Below are positions 1 through 7,025 of a stretch of 20,588 bases of DNA, piece after piece; positions within the stretch are counted from its first letter, which is position 1; every line of letters starts with the position of its first letter. The notes beneath the pieces are model-generated. The model saw only the letters and a program-made list of their open reading frames with translations. It was not told where the DNA came from and searched no databases. The stretch lies in the IMG/VR virus record IMGVR_UViG_3300047564_003397, positions 1 to 20,588 of that record. The stretch is one strand, 5' to 3'. Source of the DNA: a virus. A program made the position numbers and the translations under genes.

Positions 1-158
1 CTTTTAATGTTGCCCCGCCATCTGGAACAACAGACTTCCGTTTTTTTCAAGGCTCAACGACTAATTCATATCCGACTGTAACCTTGGTTGGTGTTCCTGT
101 TGGGACAACGGCAACTTACACTTCATCAACATCAACTCTTTCTGTAACAGTTCCATGA
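1..158 (+). CDS. C-terminal end of a structural/tail protein (partial)
   Basis: An open frame enters from the left edge and ends with TGA at 156-158; about 51 residues are visible. They are rich in Thr, Ser, Val and Gly and end TSTSTLSVTVP, typical of beta-structured virion proteins such as tail or baseplate proteins. The stop overlaps the next start as ATGA, so the two genes are translationally coupled. The product itself cannot be identified from this fragment; the virion assignment rests on composition and on position just upstream of the tail-fibre gene. Confidence 0.6.
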   Translation, partial: FNVAPPSGTTDFRFFQGSTTNSYPTVTLVGVPVGTTATYTSSTSTLSVTVP

Positions 159-355
159 TAATTCCTCCTAACGAAAATGGCTGGTCATACGATGAATCAG
201 TAGGAAACTGGAAATTAGTATATGAAGATAAAACAATTATGTTTTACGAGCAAACAGATATGTCAATTGCAACTCAAGATGTTCTTTTTGTTGGAACTCA
301 GCAGGAATGCGAAGATCAAATATCTAATTTGAATTTATCTTTACAAGAAAACTAA
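155..355 (+). CDS. Small protein of unknown function, upstream of tail fibre
   Basis: A 66-residue acidic protein (begins MIIPPNENGWSYDESVGNWK, ends LNLSLQEN), rich in aromatic, Asn and Gln residues, with no membrane segment or cysteine pair. The start overlaps the preceding stop as ATGA. The opening, NGWSYDESVGNWKLVYEDKT, resembles short tail-associated proteins that carry W-Y/W-W motifs, but I do not recognise the family. It is probably a virion or tail accessory protein by position. An intergenic gap with a candidate promoter follows before the fibre gene. Confidence 0.65.
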   Translation: MIIPPNENGWSYDESVGNWKLVYEDKTIMFYEQTDMSIATQDVLFVGTQQECEDQISNLNLSLQEN

Positions 356-388
356 CCTTATAAAACTGCAAAAAACATTATTCGTGCG

Positions 389-418
389 TTGACAAAAATA
401 GAATGCAATGCCATAAAC
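389..418 (+). promoter_or_regulatory. Candidate sigma70-type promoter for the fibre gene
   Basis: TTGACA (389-394) is a perfect -35 box; CATAAA (412-417, spacer 17) matches the -10 consensus at four of six positions. The site lies in the only gap between the 155-355 gene and the fibre gene at 440. Prediction from consensus only. Confidence 0.4.
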
Positions 419-439
419 AACAAATAGGAATGTAATATT

Positions 440-2080
440 ATGCCAATTGATTTCCCAATACCAACAAATGTAGGCGAGCTGTTTACCGCAGGAGGTAAAA
501 CATGGGTGTGGAATGGTTACGGCTGGGACGCTGTAACTCCAACTGCTATTGGAGCTACCGGAGCCACAGGTATTCCCGGAGCAACAGGGATTCAAGGAGC
601 TACGGGAGCTGGTGCTACTGGAGCCAATGGAGCAACTGGTATTCAGGGTGCTACTGGCGATCTTGGAGCCACGGGAGCCACTGGATTGCAGGGCGCTACT
701 GGAACTCAGGGAGCCACTGGAGATGTCGGACCTCAAGGTGCTACTGGATTACAAGGTTCTACTGGATTACAGGGTTCTACTGGCTTGCAAGGGGCTACAG
801 GTGATCTTGGTGGGTCTGGTGCGACTGGACTTACTGGTTCTACTGGCCCTTCTGGAATCGGCGTTGATGGTTCTACCGGAGCAACTGGAGCTACTGGCAT
901 TACAGGAGCTACGGGCGCTACTGGAATTGATGGTGCTACAGGCGCTACCGGCGCTGGATCAACAGGCGCTACCGGAGTTGGAGCGCAAGGCTCTACAGGA
1001 GCAACTGGGCTTACGGGAGCCACTGGTTCTTCTGCTTCAATAACTCCCGGTATTATTGACAATGCGGTTCTTCGTGCGGACGGGACAGGCGGAACATTGC
1101 TTCAAAATTCCGCTATTTTAATTGATGACGCAACAACAACAACGCAAAACAATGTTGCGATTAGAGTAGATCATCCAAGCCAAACCAATTCATCTTTGGT
1201 TTTAACGCCAAAAGGAACTGGTGCTTTTATTCTTGGCCCGAAACCAAATGGAACAGCAACTGGAGGAAATGCAAGGGGCAATAATGCGGTAGACTTGCAA
1301 TTTAGTAGAGGGGATAATACGCAAGTTGCATCTGGAAACGACTCTTTTTGTTCAGGCAATTCTTGCTCTGCATTATCCAGTTATTCTATTTCAATGGGGA
1401 ATTCTAATACTTGTTCTGCATTTTCGGGCAGTTCTATTGCTGCTGGCGGCTCCTCTAATTCTGTTGCGTCCACTTTTTCAGGGAATTTTGCTGGGCAATC
1501 TAATTCTGTTGGAAGTGGTAACAATAGTGTAATTTTAGGCGGATTTCAAAATAGAACAAACAATATTTTTACTTCTATTTGTGGTGGGAGAGAAGCATTT
1601 GCTGATAGGTGGGGAATGGAGGCGCGGTCTTCTGGGTCATTTTCTGGCTCCGCGACCGGAGATTCTCAATTTGTAAGATTTATTCTCCGTAATAAAACAA
1701 CCAATGACACACAAACAGAACTTTTCTTGGATGGGGCTACTCAAAGGCTAACAATTCCTTCTGGTAAGATATTTAATTTTACAATAAAAATTGTTGGAAT
1801 TAAATCAGACGGAACCGATCAAGTTGCAACATCTGAATATTATTCCGCAACCCCAAGCACCAGTCCACTTATATATAGCGGATGGATTAAAAATGTATCA
1901 GGGACAACTACATGGAATTTTGGCGGCAGTAAATCTTATACTCGCGGAGATTCTGTATCATGGAGTATATTTCCAAACGATCCTACTGACTCTCTGTATA
2001 TCGGAGTCACAGGAAAAACTGGAGAAACATGGCGTTGGACTGCTGTTGTTGAAGGCGTTGAAATTGCTTACGGAACATAA
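440..2080 (+). CDS. Collagen-like tail fibre with YadA-like beta-roll segment
   Basis: A 546-residue fibrous protein. Residues 1-36 ([25 protein letters not shown]) form the short N-terminal module often seen at the start of phage collagen-like proteins, probably the virion-attachment end. Residues ~38-196 are Gly-X-Y repeats dominated by GAT, with few prolines, expected to form a collagen-type triple helix. Residues ~197-290 carry [10 protein letters not shown] and [16 protein letters not shown], beta-rich motifs common in phage fibres. Residues ~290-375 repeat a G-N-x-[SC]-x-A-x-[GS]-x-[SN] pattern like YadA-type head repeats. The C-terminal ~150 residues form a beta-rich tip ending [11 protein letters not shown], probably the receptor-binding or trimerisation domain. 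It is probably a homotrimeric host-recognition fibre, preceded by its own promoter. Repetitive DNA makes this gene prone to repeat-number change. Role inferred; fold class well supported. Confidence 0.85.
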   Translation: MPIDFPIPTNVGELFTAGGKTWVWNGYGWDAVTPTAIGATGATGIPGATGIQGATGAGATGANGATGIQGATGDLGATGATGLQGATGTQGATGDVGPQGATGLQGSTGLQGSTGLQGATGDLGGSGATGLTGSTGPSGIGVDGSTGATGATGITGATGATGIDGATGATGAGSTGATGVGAQGSTGATGLTGATGSSASITPGIIDNAVLRADGTGGTLLQNSAILIDDATTTTQNNVAIRVDHPSQTNSSLVLTPKGTGAFILGPKPNGTATGGNARGNNAVDLQFSRGDNTQVASGNDSFCSGNSCSALSSYSISMGNSNTCSAFSGSSIAAGGSSNSVASTFSGNFAGQSNSVGSGNNSVILGGFQNRTNNIFTSICGGREAFADRWGMEARSSGSFSGSATGDSQFVRFILRNKTTNDTQTELFLDGATQRLTIPSGKIFNFTIKIVGIKSDGTDQVATSEYYSATPSTSPLIYSGWIKNVSGTTTWNFGGSKSYTRGDSVSWSIFPNDPTDSLYIGVTGKTGETWRWTAVVEGVEIAYGT

Positions 2081-2083
2081 TTT

Positions 2084-2326
2084 ATGAAAACATTTGGCGT
2101 TATATTTCAAGACGGACGGAAAGAACTAATCAGCATCGTTCTTAACGAAGAAGGAAACCCTCGCATTGACACGCTCGCCCCATATCCCAAGCCCGATGAA
2201 TGGATTGATCCAGTTATTGTGCCGTTGGTAAAAATTGATAAGCCAGAAGAAGGCGAGTGGGAGCCTATCGTAGTATGGTTTGACGATAGGGTGGAGCGTC
2301 AATGGGAGCCTGCAAACAATAACTAA
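2084..2326 (+). CDS. Small unknown protein after the tail fibre
   Basis: An 80-residue acidic protein (MKTFGVIFQDGRKELISIVL...) rich in Pro, Trp, Glu and Asp; the end contains EEGEWEPIVVWFDDRVERQW. It starts four bases after the fibre stop and shares a TAATG stop/start with the next gene. There is no membrane segment or catalytic motif. By position it could be a tail-fibre assembly or accessory protein, but no family is recognised. Confidence 0.7.
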   Translation: MKTFGVIFQDGRKELISIVLNEEGNPRIDTLAPYPKPDEWIDPVIVPLVKIDKPEEGEWEPIVVWFDDRVERQWEPANNN

Positions 2327-2655
2327 TGCCATTACTTCCACAATTCGGAGATTCCAAGAACAATCTCATAGCAAAGATCGCTATTAATACTGGTCCCAAT
2401 CCTCCCTTGCGTGGAGATGGGATGTGGAATCTTCTTTATAAGGTTTGCCAGAACACATACGAGAGCGCAATAAACGGAAGTATTGGCGATGTTAGAATTT
2501 ATTCCGATCTGCCAATTGAGATTAACAATCCTCCCATTAAGTCTATTTATCTTGTTAGGGAAGCCAGTGGAATTCCTTTGATTAATTCCCGTGAAGCTGG
2601 TTTATACATTAGGGTAACAAGTAACGGAGACATTTCAGACTGGATTAAAGCATAA
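2326..2655 (+). CDS. Putative virion-associated protein
   Basis: A 109-residue protein. The N-terminal part (GPNPPLRGDGMWNLLYKVCQ) is followed by a beta-rich half with PPIKSIYLVREASGIPLIN and AGLYIRVTSNGDISDWI. That second half resembles short tail-tip domains of metagenomic phages built around LVREGSG and GLY-R motifs, but I do not assign a named family. It overlaps the previous stop (TAATG) and sits between the fibre gene and the lysis cassette. Probably structural; function unknown. Confidence 0.65.
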   Translation: MPLLPQFGDSKNNLIAKIAINTGPNPPLRGDGMWNLLYKVCQNTYESAINGSIGDVRIYSDLPIEINNPPIKSIYLVREASGIPLINSREAGLYIRVTSNGDISDWIKA

Positions 2656-2659
2656 TTAA

Positions 2660-2860
2660 ATGAATATTGACCCACCAACTTACCCGCACCATACTGGAAT
2701 TATGGGTTCCGCTACAAGTTTACTAGCTGTAGTTATCTCTATCTTGCCTCATGTAGAGCAGTGGTTGCGTATTAGTTCACTTGTATTCGGAACAATTGCA
2801 GCTATCGTATCAATTATTGTAATGATAGAGAAACGAAACAACGATAAAAAAGACAAATGA
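2660..2860 (+). CDS. Holin-like small membrane protein, two TM segments
   Basis: A 66-residue protein with two predicted hydrophobic helices (about residues 16-32, SATSLLAVVISILPHV, and 38-57, ISSLVFGTIAAIVSIIVMI) joined by a short turn, then a charged tail KRNNDKKDK. Size, two-helix topology and basic C-terminus match class II phage holins, which make lesions in the inner membrane and time lysis. The stop overlaps the next start (ATGA), and the lysozyme lies three genes downstream. The holin role is inferred from topology and neighbours; an antiholin is the alternative. Confidence 0.6.
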   Translation: MNIDPPTYPHHTGIMGSATSLLAVVISILPHVEQWLRISSLVFGTIAAIVSIIVMIEKRNNDKKDK

Positions 2861-3150
2861 AAGCACTACTTATTAAAGCCATCTCCGCTATTACTGGAGC
2901 ATCCAAGTCTGTTATTGAGTTCATCATTCCGATCCTTCGGGAATCTGCTACTTCTTTGTTGAAAGAATTACTTCCTATCGCGCTAGATGTTGTGTCTTCA
3001 TTGCTTACTTCTGACAAGAACGGAGACGAGAAGCGTAAGATCGCAGCGGATAAGATTAAAGATGCTGCCGTTAAGGAAGGTATCAATGCTTCTAACCGCA
3101 CGATCAATCTTGCAATCGAGCTTGCTCTTGCAAAGCTCACCGATAAATGA
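2857..3150 (+). CDS. Lysis-cassette protein, amphipathic/holin-like
   Basis: A 97-residue protein. The first half is a long hydrophobic to amphipathic region (ALLIKAISAITGASKSVIEF and LLKELLPIALDVVSSLLT). The second half is charged and helical (EKRKIAADKIKDAAVKEG, then SNRTINLAIELALAKL). The gene overlaps its neighbours by four bases on both sides. The pattern of a membrane-associated helix followed by a charged amphipathic helix occurs in some phage holins and holin accessory proteins. I cannot say whether it is the holin, an antiholin or another membrane factor. Confidence 0.55.
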   Translation: MKALLIKAISAITGASKSVIEFIIPILRESATSLLKELLPIALDVVSSLLTSDKNGDEKRKIAADKIKDAAVKEGINASNRTINLAIELALAKLTDK

Positions 3151-3608
3151 CCGAGGAGAAGGCATGGTGGCAGAGTCGGACGATCATCGGAATCGTCGTA
3201 ATGCTATTGGCGCAAGCCTTGAAGTTGCTAAAGGTTGACATTGTTAATGACGAGTTGACCGATATTGTCACGCTTGCGATGGAGTCTATCGGTGCAGGAT
3301 TAGCTATCTACGGACGGGTTAAAGCTAGAAAGACTATCCGCAGAACCACACCCGGCGGGAAGTTTAATCCAAACGCTGAAGTCAGAAAGGCAAAGCCAGC
3401 TAAAAAGTTTCTAGGTATCTTCCTAATCTTCGCCGCAACAAGTATGCCTGCCATCCCATATCCAAGCCATGTGTGGTATCAGAACCCAATTAAGGTTACG
3501 CCTATCGTGGATGATCGTTCCTTCTTTGTTCGCTTAATCGACAGTCTTCATTTTAGAGTATCTATCCTTCCAATCAAGGGTGAGATTAAGGGGCAGGCTG
3601 AATTCTGA
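3147..3608 (+). CDS. Holin-like membrane protein with extra C-terminal segment
   Basis: A 153-residue protein. Residues ~6-55 (WWQSRTIIGIVVMLLAQALK, then a second hydrophobic stretch MESIGAGLAIYGRVKARKTI) match a common phage holin layout: WW-S-T, two helices, then a basic KARKTIRR tail. Residues ~78-153 add a further hydrophobic segment (FLGIFLIFAATSMPAIPYP) and a beta-rich tail, beyond the length usual for that layout. There is no lipobox cysteine, so it is not an obvious outer-membrane spanin. It overlaps the preceding gene (ATGA) and the lysozyme (TGATG). Probably the main holin, or a holin fused to a second lysis function; the extension is unexplained. Confidence 0.6.
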   Translation: MTEEKAWWQSRTIIGIVVMLLAQALKLLKVDIVNDELTDIVTLAMESIGAGLAIYGRVKARKTIRRTTPGGKFNPNAEVRKAKPAKKFLGIFLIFAATSMPAIPYPSHVWYQNPIKVTPIVDDRSFFVRLIDSLHFRVSILPIKGEIKGQAEF

Positions 3609-4183
3609 TGAGAGTATCCACGACAGCAGAGCGGTTAGAGATGGCTGACTTTATTCTAAAGTCTGAGGCTCGGCGTGATAAGATGGGTAGGCTGAAGGTT
3701 TATCCGTTACCTAAAGCTGACGGGGGCGGAACATTTGAGATTGCTGGAATCAACGATAGGTATCACCCTAAAGCAGCTAACCATATCAAGTCATTATTGG
3801 ATAACAATAAACACGCTCACGCTGAGAACTATATCAAGAAGTATCTGGTTGAATACACTGATGTCGTTAAGGCTTGGACAGAGGAGCCTGCTATCGAAGC
3901 ATTCCTGCGGGATACTGCCTTTAATCGCGGTCCCAAGGGTGCTTTAAGAATCCTACAGATTGCCCTACAGATCGCGGATGACGGGAAGTTCGGGCCTGTC
4001 ACTAAGGCTACTCTTGCTAAAGCAATAAAGAACATTTCAGAACTTCTCAATCATCTTCGTGTAGCTAGGGAGACTTACGAGATTCGTGTTGCCCCACCAG
4101 TTGGCGCTAGAGCTAAGTTCTGGAACGGTCTAAAGAATAGATGGGACAACGCTCTTGAGTTCAGCAGAAAATTTATCAACTAA
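3608..4183 (+). CDS. Phage lysozyme, GH108-type with peptidoglycan-binding end
   Basis: A 191-residue endolysin expected to cleave the glycan backbone of peptidoglycan at lysis. The N-terminus has ADFILKSEARRD, with E20 in the place of the catalytic Glu of GH108 muramidases (usually E-G-G). This is followed by DGGGTFEIAGINDRYHP (38-54) and FLRDTAFNRGPKGALRILQ (99-117), the FNRG/LQ signature of the family. Residues ~118-135 (ADDGKFGPVTKATL) form the D-G-x-x-G-P-x-T turn of the peptidoglycan-binding-3 part. There is no signal peptide, so it needs the holin to reach the wall. Overlap with the upstream holin-like gene (TGATG) supports co-translation. The replaced E-G-G (here E-A-R) is common in a subset of these enzymes. 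Confidence 0.85.
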   Translation: MRVSTTAERLEMADFILKSEARRDKMGRLKVYPLPKADGGGTFEIAGINDRYHPKAANHIKSLLDNNKHAHAENYIKKYLVEYTDVVKAWTEEPAIEAFLRDTAFNRGPKGALRILQIALQIADDGKFGPVTKATLAKAIKNISELLNHLRVARETYEIRVAPPVGARAKFWNGLKNRWDNALEFSRKFIN

Positions 4184-4187
4184 ATAT

Positions 4188-4349
4188 ATGGAATACGATT
4201 CTTCTAAAGACTCCTCTGAAGAGAGGAAAAGAAAAAGAGAAGCATTGATGGGCAAGTATCGTGAAAAAGGCTTTTTAGAAGAAGCTAAGAAGGGACTCAA
4301 GGAATGGTGGGAATTTCAGCAACAACGCAGAAAAGGTAATGTAAAATAA
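4188..4349 (+). CDS. Small charged helical protein, unknown
   Basis: A 53-residue protein (MEYDSSKDSSEERKRKREAL...) almost entirely charged and probably helical, with EEAKKGLKEWWEFQQQRR near the end. The start at 4188 is chosen because it lies just after the lysozyme stop; an upstream in-frame start at 4155 would be inside the lysozyme gene. TAAATG links it to the next gene. No domain is recognised; it may be a virion-internal or regulatory small protein. Confidence 0.55.
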   Translation: MEYDSSKDSSEERKRKREALMGKYREKGFLEEAKKGLKEWWEFQQQRRKGNVK

Positions 4350-4475
4350 ATGAACGACATAGAAGCACTGAAGAAACAAAACGAAAAGCTAAAGAGTATT
4401 CTTAGGCAATGCTTGAGAGCTAGGCAGATCAACCATGTAAAACAAATTATTAGGGAGGCATTGAGTAATGAGTGA
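4350..4475 (+). CDS. Very small protein, unknown (41 aa)
   Basis: ATG at 4350 immediately follows the preceding stop; the frame runs 41 residues (MNDIEALKKQNEKLKSILRQ..., ending REALSNE) and overlaps the next gene by eight bases. The opening is a heptad-like coiled-coil stretch. Tight spacing on both sides and a sensible composition argue it is translated. Function unknown. Confidence 0.5.
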   Translation: MNDIEALKKQNEKLKSILRQCLRARQINHVKQIIREALSNE

Positions 4476-4755
4476 GGCAATTAAATCTGCGATGAAACGA
4501 CTCGGTGTTTCTGGAGTTAATAAACCAAAGAGGACTCCAAGCCACCCTACCAAGAGCCATGTCGTGCTTGCCAAGGAAGGATCAAAAGTTAAAACAATTC
4601 GCTTTGGGCAGCAAGGCGTGTCTGGTTCTCCAAAAAAAGAAGGGGAATCTGAATCTTATCGTAAGCGCAGGGAGTCATTCAAAGCTCGCCATGCAAAGAA
4701 TATTGCCAAGGGAAAGATGTCTGCGGCATTCTGGGCCGACAAGTCGAAATGGTGA
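4468..4755 (+). CDS. Conserved small basic phage protein
   Basis: A 95-residue, strongly basic protein (Lys/Arg/Ser rich). The middle, HVVLAKEGSKVKTIRFGQQG, and the end, RRESFKARHAKNIAKGKMSA followed by FWADKSKW, match a short protein family I have seen repeatedly in tailed-phage genomes, generally annotated as unknown function. The start is fixed by a good Shine-Dalgarno, GGGAGG, nine bases upstream. It could bind nucleic acid or be packaged, given its charge, but that is inference. Confidence 0.7.
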   Translation: MSEAIKSAMKRLGVSGVNKPKRTPSHPTKSHVVLAKEGSKVKTIRFGQQGVSGSPKKEGESESYRKRRESFKARHAKNIAKGKMSAAFWADKSKW

Positions 4756-4771
4756 TATATCAATAACTTAC

Positions 4772-4822
4772 GAAGTCATATAAAAATATCTTTTGACTTC
4801 TTAAAACAATCTGAAATTCTAT
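4772..4822 (+). promoter_or_regulatory. Inverted repeat plus weak promoter before the peptidase gene
   Basis: GAAGTCA (4772-4778) and TGACTTC (4794-4800) are a perfect 7-bp inverted repeat around an A/T-rich loop. It could be a weak terminator for the upstream genes or an operator. TTGACT (4793-4798) inside the right arm is a near-consensus -35, but the -10 18 bases on (TTCTAT, 4817-4822) is poor. The overlap of arm and -35 would let a dimeric repressor block this promoter. Low certainty. Confidence 0.3.
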
Positions 4823-4826
4823 TGTC

Positions 4827-5129
4827 GTGCGACCCAAGCGAATAAGTGTTCGTGTCAAATCGGAAACTTGGAAAGTTGTTTTCAAACGACCAACTGAAGA
4901 CGATTATATCGGAGTGGAAGAGGACGACATTGGGTTGTGCGTAGAAGAAGACAAAAAGATACTCGTTGACCCAGACCCTTCTTCCGTCCTATCAACCGCC
5001 ATCCACGAAGTGCTACATGCTGTTTACCCTCAGTTGAGCGAGGATGCGATTATTGACGGAGAAGATGCCTTGGTTGACTTGCTTCACAAATTCCCTCAAG
5101 AACTATTACATGATGATACCCAAGCCTAG
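4827..5129 (+). CDS. Small HExxH putative metallopeptidase
   Basis: A 100-residue acidic protein with LSTAIHEVLHAVYPQLSED: H60-E61-x-x-H64 is the zinc-binding/catalytic motif of zincin peptidases. Short versions with this IHE-LHA context are common in phages and are annotated as putative metallopeptidases; a third zinc ligand may be one of the downstream acidic residues. The only start in frame near the motif is GTG at 4827, without a clear Shine-Dalgarno. The last 20 bases overlap the following gene. Substrate unknown; the protein is short and could be non-catalytic. Confidence 0.65.
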   Translation: MRPKRISVRVKSETWKVVFKRPTEDDYIGVEEDDIGLCVEEDKKILVDPDPSSVLSTAIHEVLHAVYPQLSEDAIIDGEDALVDLLHKFPQELLHDDTQA

Positions 5130-5307
5130 TAGCTGGTGGACATTCCGTGGAGATCAAAGCGGATGCGGAAAAGACCAGCAGGTAGTTATGTCGAGTTCAG
5201 GCGAAACAATTTCATGGGGAGAAGGATTCTCATGGATAGGTTCTACTGAATTATTCTTAAAGTTATTCACTCCAACGGAAATGAAACAACACAAGGAGAT
5301 ACAATGA
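5110..5307 (+). CDS. Small unknown protein with GDQSGCG motif
   Basis: A 65-residue protein beginning MMIPKPSSWWTFRGDQSGCG. ATG codons at 5110 and 5113 are both possible; the longer upstream frame would lie inside the peptidase gene. It is rich in Trp, Ser and Gly, with SGETISWGEGFSWIGS in the middle, and has no recognised domain. It overlaps the peptidase gene by 20 bases and the following gene by four, so it belongs to the same transcript. Confidence 0.55.
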   Translation: MMIPKPSSWWTFRGDQSGCGKDQQVVMSSSGETISWGEGFSWIGSTELFLKLFTPTEMKQHKEIQ

Positions 5308-5522
5308 GCTTACGCTACGAACAACAGTTCTCCCTGTATGCAACGAGGGAATTCCTGCGTGACCTTCTTCATCACTCTACGAGGCCCAAGACGGCTTCTG
5401 AATTGAAAGATAGAGCGCATCGTTGCCTTCGCCACTTTCCGTTTTTAGATAGCCGTGGTGCGCCTATATGGAGCAAGGATGACTTTGAATGCCCAGAAAT
5501 ACGCCATGAAAACAAACGATAA
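5304..5522 (+). CDS. Conserved small phage protein, unknown
   Basis: A 72-residue protein. SLRYEQQFSLYATREFLRDL near the start and AHRCLRHFPFLDSRGAPIWS near the end look like a conserved phage family of unknown function: polar, aromatic, helical, with one Cys next to LRHFPFL. The start is well fixed by AAGGAG five bases before ATG and by four-base overlap with the previous gene. Position between peptidase and phosphoesterase genes gives no firm role. Confidence 0.7.
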   Translation: MSLRYEQQFSLYATREFLRDLLHHSTRPKTASELKDRAHRCLRHFPFLDSRGAPIWSKDDFECPEIRHENKR

Positions 5523-6264
5523 ATACAAACCGTTCTCCGTAACTAAAGGCTGGAAGAAGTGGATGGCGGTTAGCTGTTCCCACGGGGATCACATTGACCC
5601 AGAGGCTAGGGATGCTGTCCTTGCATTCAAAGAACGATTCAAGCCTGATACAACGATTCACCTTGGAGATTTCGTGGATATGGCAGCAGCTCGGTCTGGT
5701 GCGATGAATGATCCTAATGCTTCGGACAGGGCGGCATCTGTAGCCGATGATTTGGCCGCTGGTGTTGACTTCTTGCAAGAACTTCGCCCGAACCACATCC
5801 TTTACGGCAACCACGAAGATCGCTTATTCCGCCTCGCCAGCTCGCCGAATGCTCTAGCCGCACATGCATCAACCCTAGTAATTCAGGAGATCGAGAAGAC
5901 GGCAAAGAACCTCAAGGCGAGGCTGTATCCATACCAGATGCAATGCCATCCTATTATTGGCGGGACAAGATTCATTCACGGATTCATGTATAATGTCGCG
6001 GCGATCCGAGATCATGCTGAAACATTTGGTTCCTGCGTTATGGGACATATCCATAGAGTTGGTATTGAGCAAGCCCGAACACTCAATGGAGCTGCCGGAT
6101 ATTCCGTTGGTATGCTCATGCGATTCGATGCGGATTACGCTAAAACAAAAAGGCAGACACTGGCTTGGAGCCAAGGCTTCGGTTACGGATACTATTCAGA
6201 CACACAAATAACAATAAACCTATGCGAAAGAAAACGAAACACACCTTGGATGCTTCCGATGTAA
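5506..6264 (+). CDS. Calcineurin-like metallophosphoesterase
   Basis: A 252-residue protein with most metallophosphatase motifs: SCSHGDH (23-29) at motif I, HLGDFVD (52-58; G-D-x-x-D) at motif II, YGNHEDR (100-106; G-N-H-E) at motif III, a lone His in FIHGF (H158), and MGHIHR (179-184; G-H-x-H) at the end. These side chains hold two metal ions for phosphate-ester hydrolysis. The usual first Asp of D-x-H is Cys/Ser here. Phage members have been linked to nucleic-acid or nucleotide phosphate processing; the substrate here is unknown. The start at 5506 (MKTNDKYKPF) is preferred over one 17 codons upstream because it limits overlap with the previous gene to 17 bases. Confidence 0.85.
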   Translation: MKTNDKYKPFSVTKGWKKWMAVSCSHGDHIDPEARDAVLAFKERFKPDTTIHLGDFVDMAAARSGAMNDPNASDRAASVADDLAAGVDFLQELRPNHILYGNHEDRLFRLASSPNALAAHASTLVIQEIEKTAKNLKARLYPYQMQCHPIIGGTRFIHGFMYNVAAIRDHAETFGSCVMGHIHRVGIEQARTLNGAAGYSVGMLMRFDADYAKTKRQTLAWSQGFGYGYYSDTQITINLCERKRNTPWMLPM

Positions 6265-6482
6265 AGGATGCTTGGCAGAAATTGTTTGATGAACACAAGA
6301 CATACGACGAGGCCGAACTAAGCAAGCAAGGATGGTTGAGCATACACGAAATCTCAGATCGTTTTAATATGTCGATAAGTGGCACGAAAGATAAAATGAG
6401 ACGAATCAATGCAGAGAAAAAAATGTTCACTATCCATCGAGGTGGAGGAATACGATTGGTTAGTTTCTATAGGGTAAAATAG
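6222..6482 (+). CDS. Small winged-HTH-like DNA-binding protein
   Basis: An 86-residue basic protein starting MRKKTKHTLDASDVKD. Residues ~36-62 (QGWLSIHEISDRFNMSISGT) form a helix-turn-helix, and FTIHRGGGIRLVSFYRV would be the following beta wing. The start at 6222 lies inside the phosphoesterase gene, overlapping it by 43 bases; upstream in-frame starts would overlap further. It is the last gene of the rightward operon and is followed by a hairpin. Probably a transcriptional regulator or small replication accessory; its target is not evident. Confidence 0.6.
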   Translation: MRKKTKHTLDASDVKDAWQKLFDEHKTYDEAELSKQGWLSIHEISDRFNMSISGTKDKMRRINAEKKMFTIHRGGGIRLVSFYRVK

Positions 6483-6509
6483 AAGAGGAGGGCTTGCGCC
6501 CCCCTCTTC
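6482..6509. terminator. Hairpin between convergent operons, possible bidirectional terminator
   Basis: GAAGAGG (6482-6488) pairs with CCTCTTC (6503-6509); GGG (6490-6492) pairs with CCC (6499-6501) around the loop CTTGCG. It lies exactly between the end of the rightward gene at 6482 and the leftward resolvase ending at 6564. There is no T-run on either side, so intrinsic termination is uncertain. Confidence 0.45.
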
Positions 6510-6563
6510 ACCTATGAACACACATGAAACACCCACGCTTAACGAGGGGTGCGATAACATTAA

Positions 6564-7025
6564 CTAATGCTTTAGCGTAGTCAATTTGTTTTCTGCATAT
6601 ACCGCAACGGCTAGTGCCGACCAAGTGTGAGATTTTAATCCGTAGGTTGGTCCTTGATTGTCTTTAGTTCCCTGCTGTCCTACTAGGTTCAGTAATGCTT
6701 GGCGGATGTCTTTATCTTTAGACCTCATCGTTTTGCATAGGAACATCTTGATGTCCTTCCTGTAGCACAGGATTGTCTCTGTCCTAGCAACCTCAGTGAA
6801 TCTACCTACCCAGCGGCAAGTATCGAACACGCTGGCTCCTACCGCCATTCCGTAGCTGGCTACCATCTCGCAGGCTACGACATCATACTCCCTGCCAATC
6901 AAGAGTTGCCGCATCTCAAAGTTATCAATGTGTCCGTGGTCTATAACCTTTCCGTTCCATTGAACGAATGCTGACTTCTCTGGGCCGGGGTCTATTGCGA
7001 ATATTCTTTTAGGATGTGTAGCCAT
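6564..7025 (-). CDS. RuvC-like Holliday-junction resolvase
   Basis: A 153-residue RNase H-fold nuclease of the phage RuvC-like group. RIFAIDPGPEKSAFVQW (7-23) gives the first acidic residue D12 in the IDPG strand; VVACEMVASYGM supplies E53. KDKDIRQALLNLVG is followed by YGLKSHTWSALAVAVYA at the C-terminal helix, where classical RuvC has the last acidic residues; here the acidic position in SHTWSALA is not obvious. It would resolve recombination or replication junctions before packaging, working with the exonuclease and ERF protein encoded downstream. Last gene of the leftward operon; its start overlaps the HNH gene by 17 bases. Confidence 0.75.
   Translation of the reverse strand: MATHPKRIFAIDPGPEKSAFVQWNGKVIDHGHIDNFEMRQLLIGREYDVVACEMVASYGMAVGASVFDTCRWVGRFTEVARTETILCYRKDIKMFLCKTMRSKDKDIRQALLNLVGQQGTKDNQGPTYGLKSHTWSALAVAVYAENKLTTLKH

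Noticed and set aside
733-1062. Minus-strand frame encoding a PVAPVAP-type proline-rich protein
   Set aside because: It is the reverse complement of the GAT collagen repeats and arises from their codon pattern.
6514-6567. Seventeen-codon frame between convergent operons (MNTHETPTLNEG...)
   Set aside because: It shares MNTHET with the start at 8805, but it is very short, overlaps the resolvase stop and lies just after a likely terminator.
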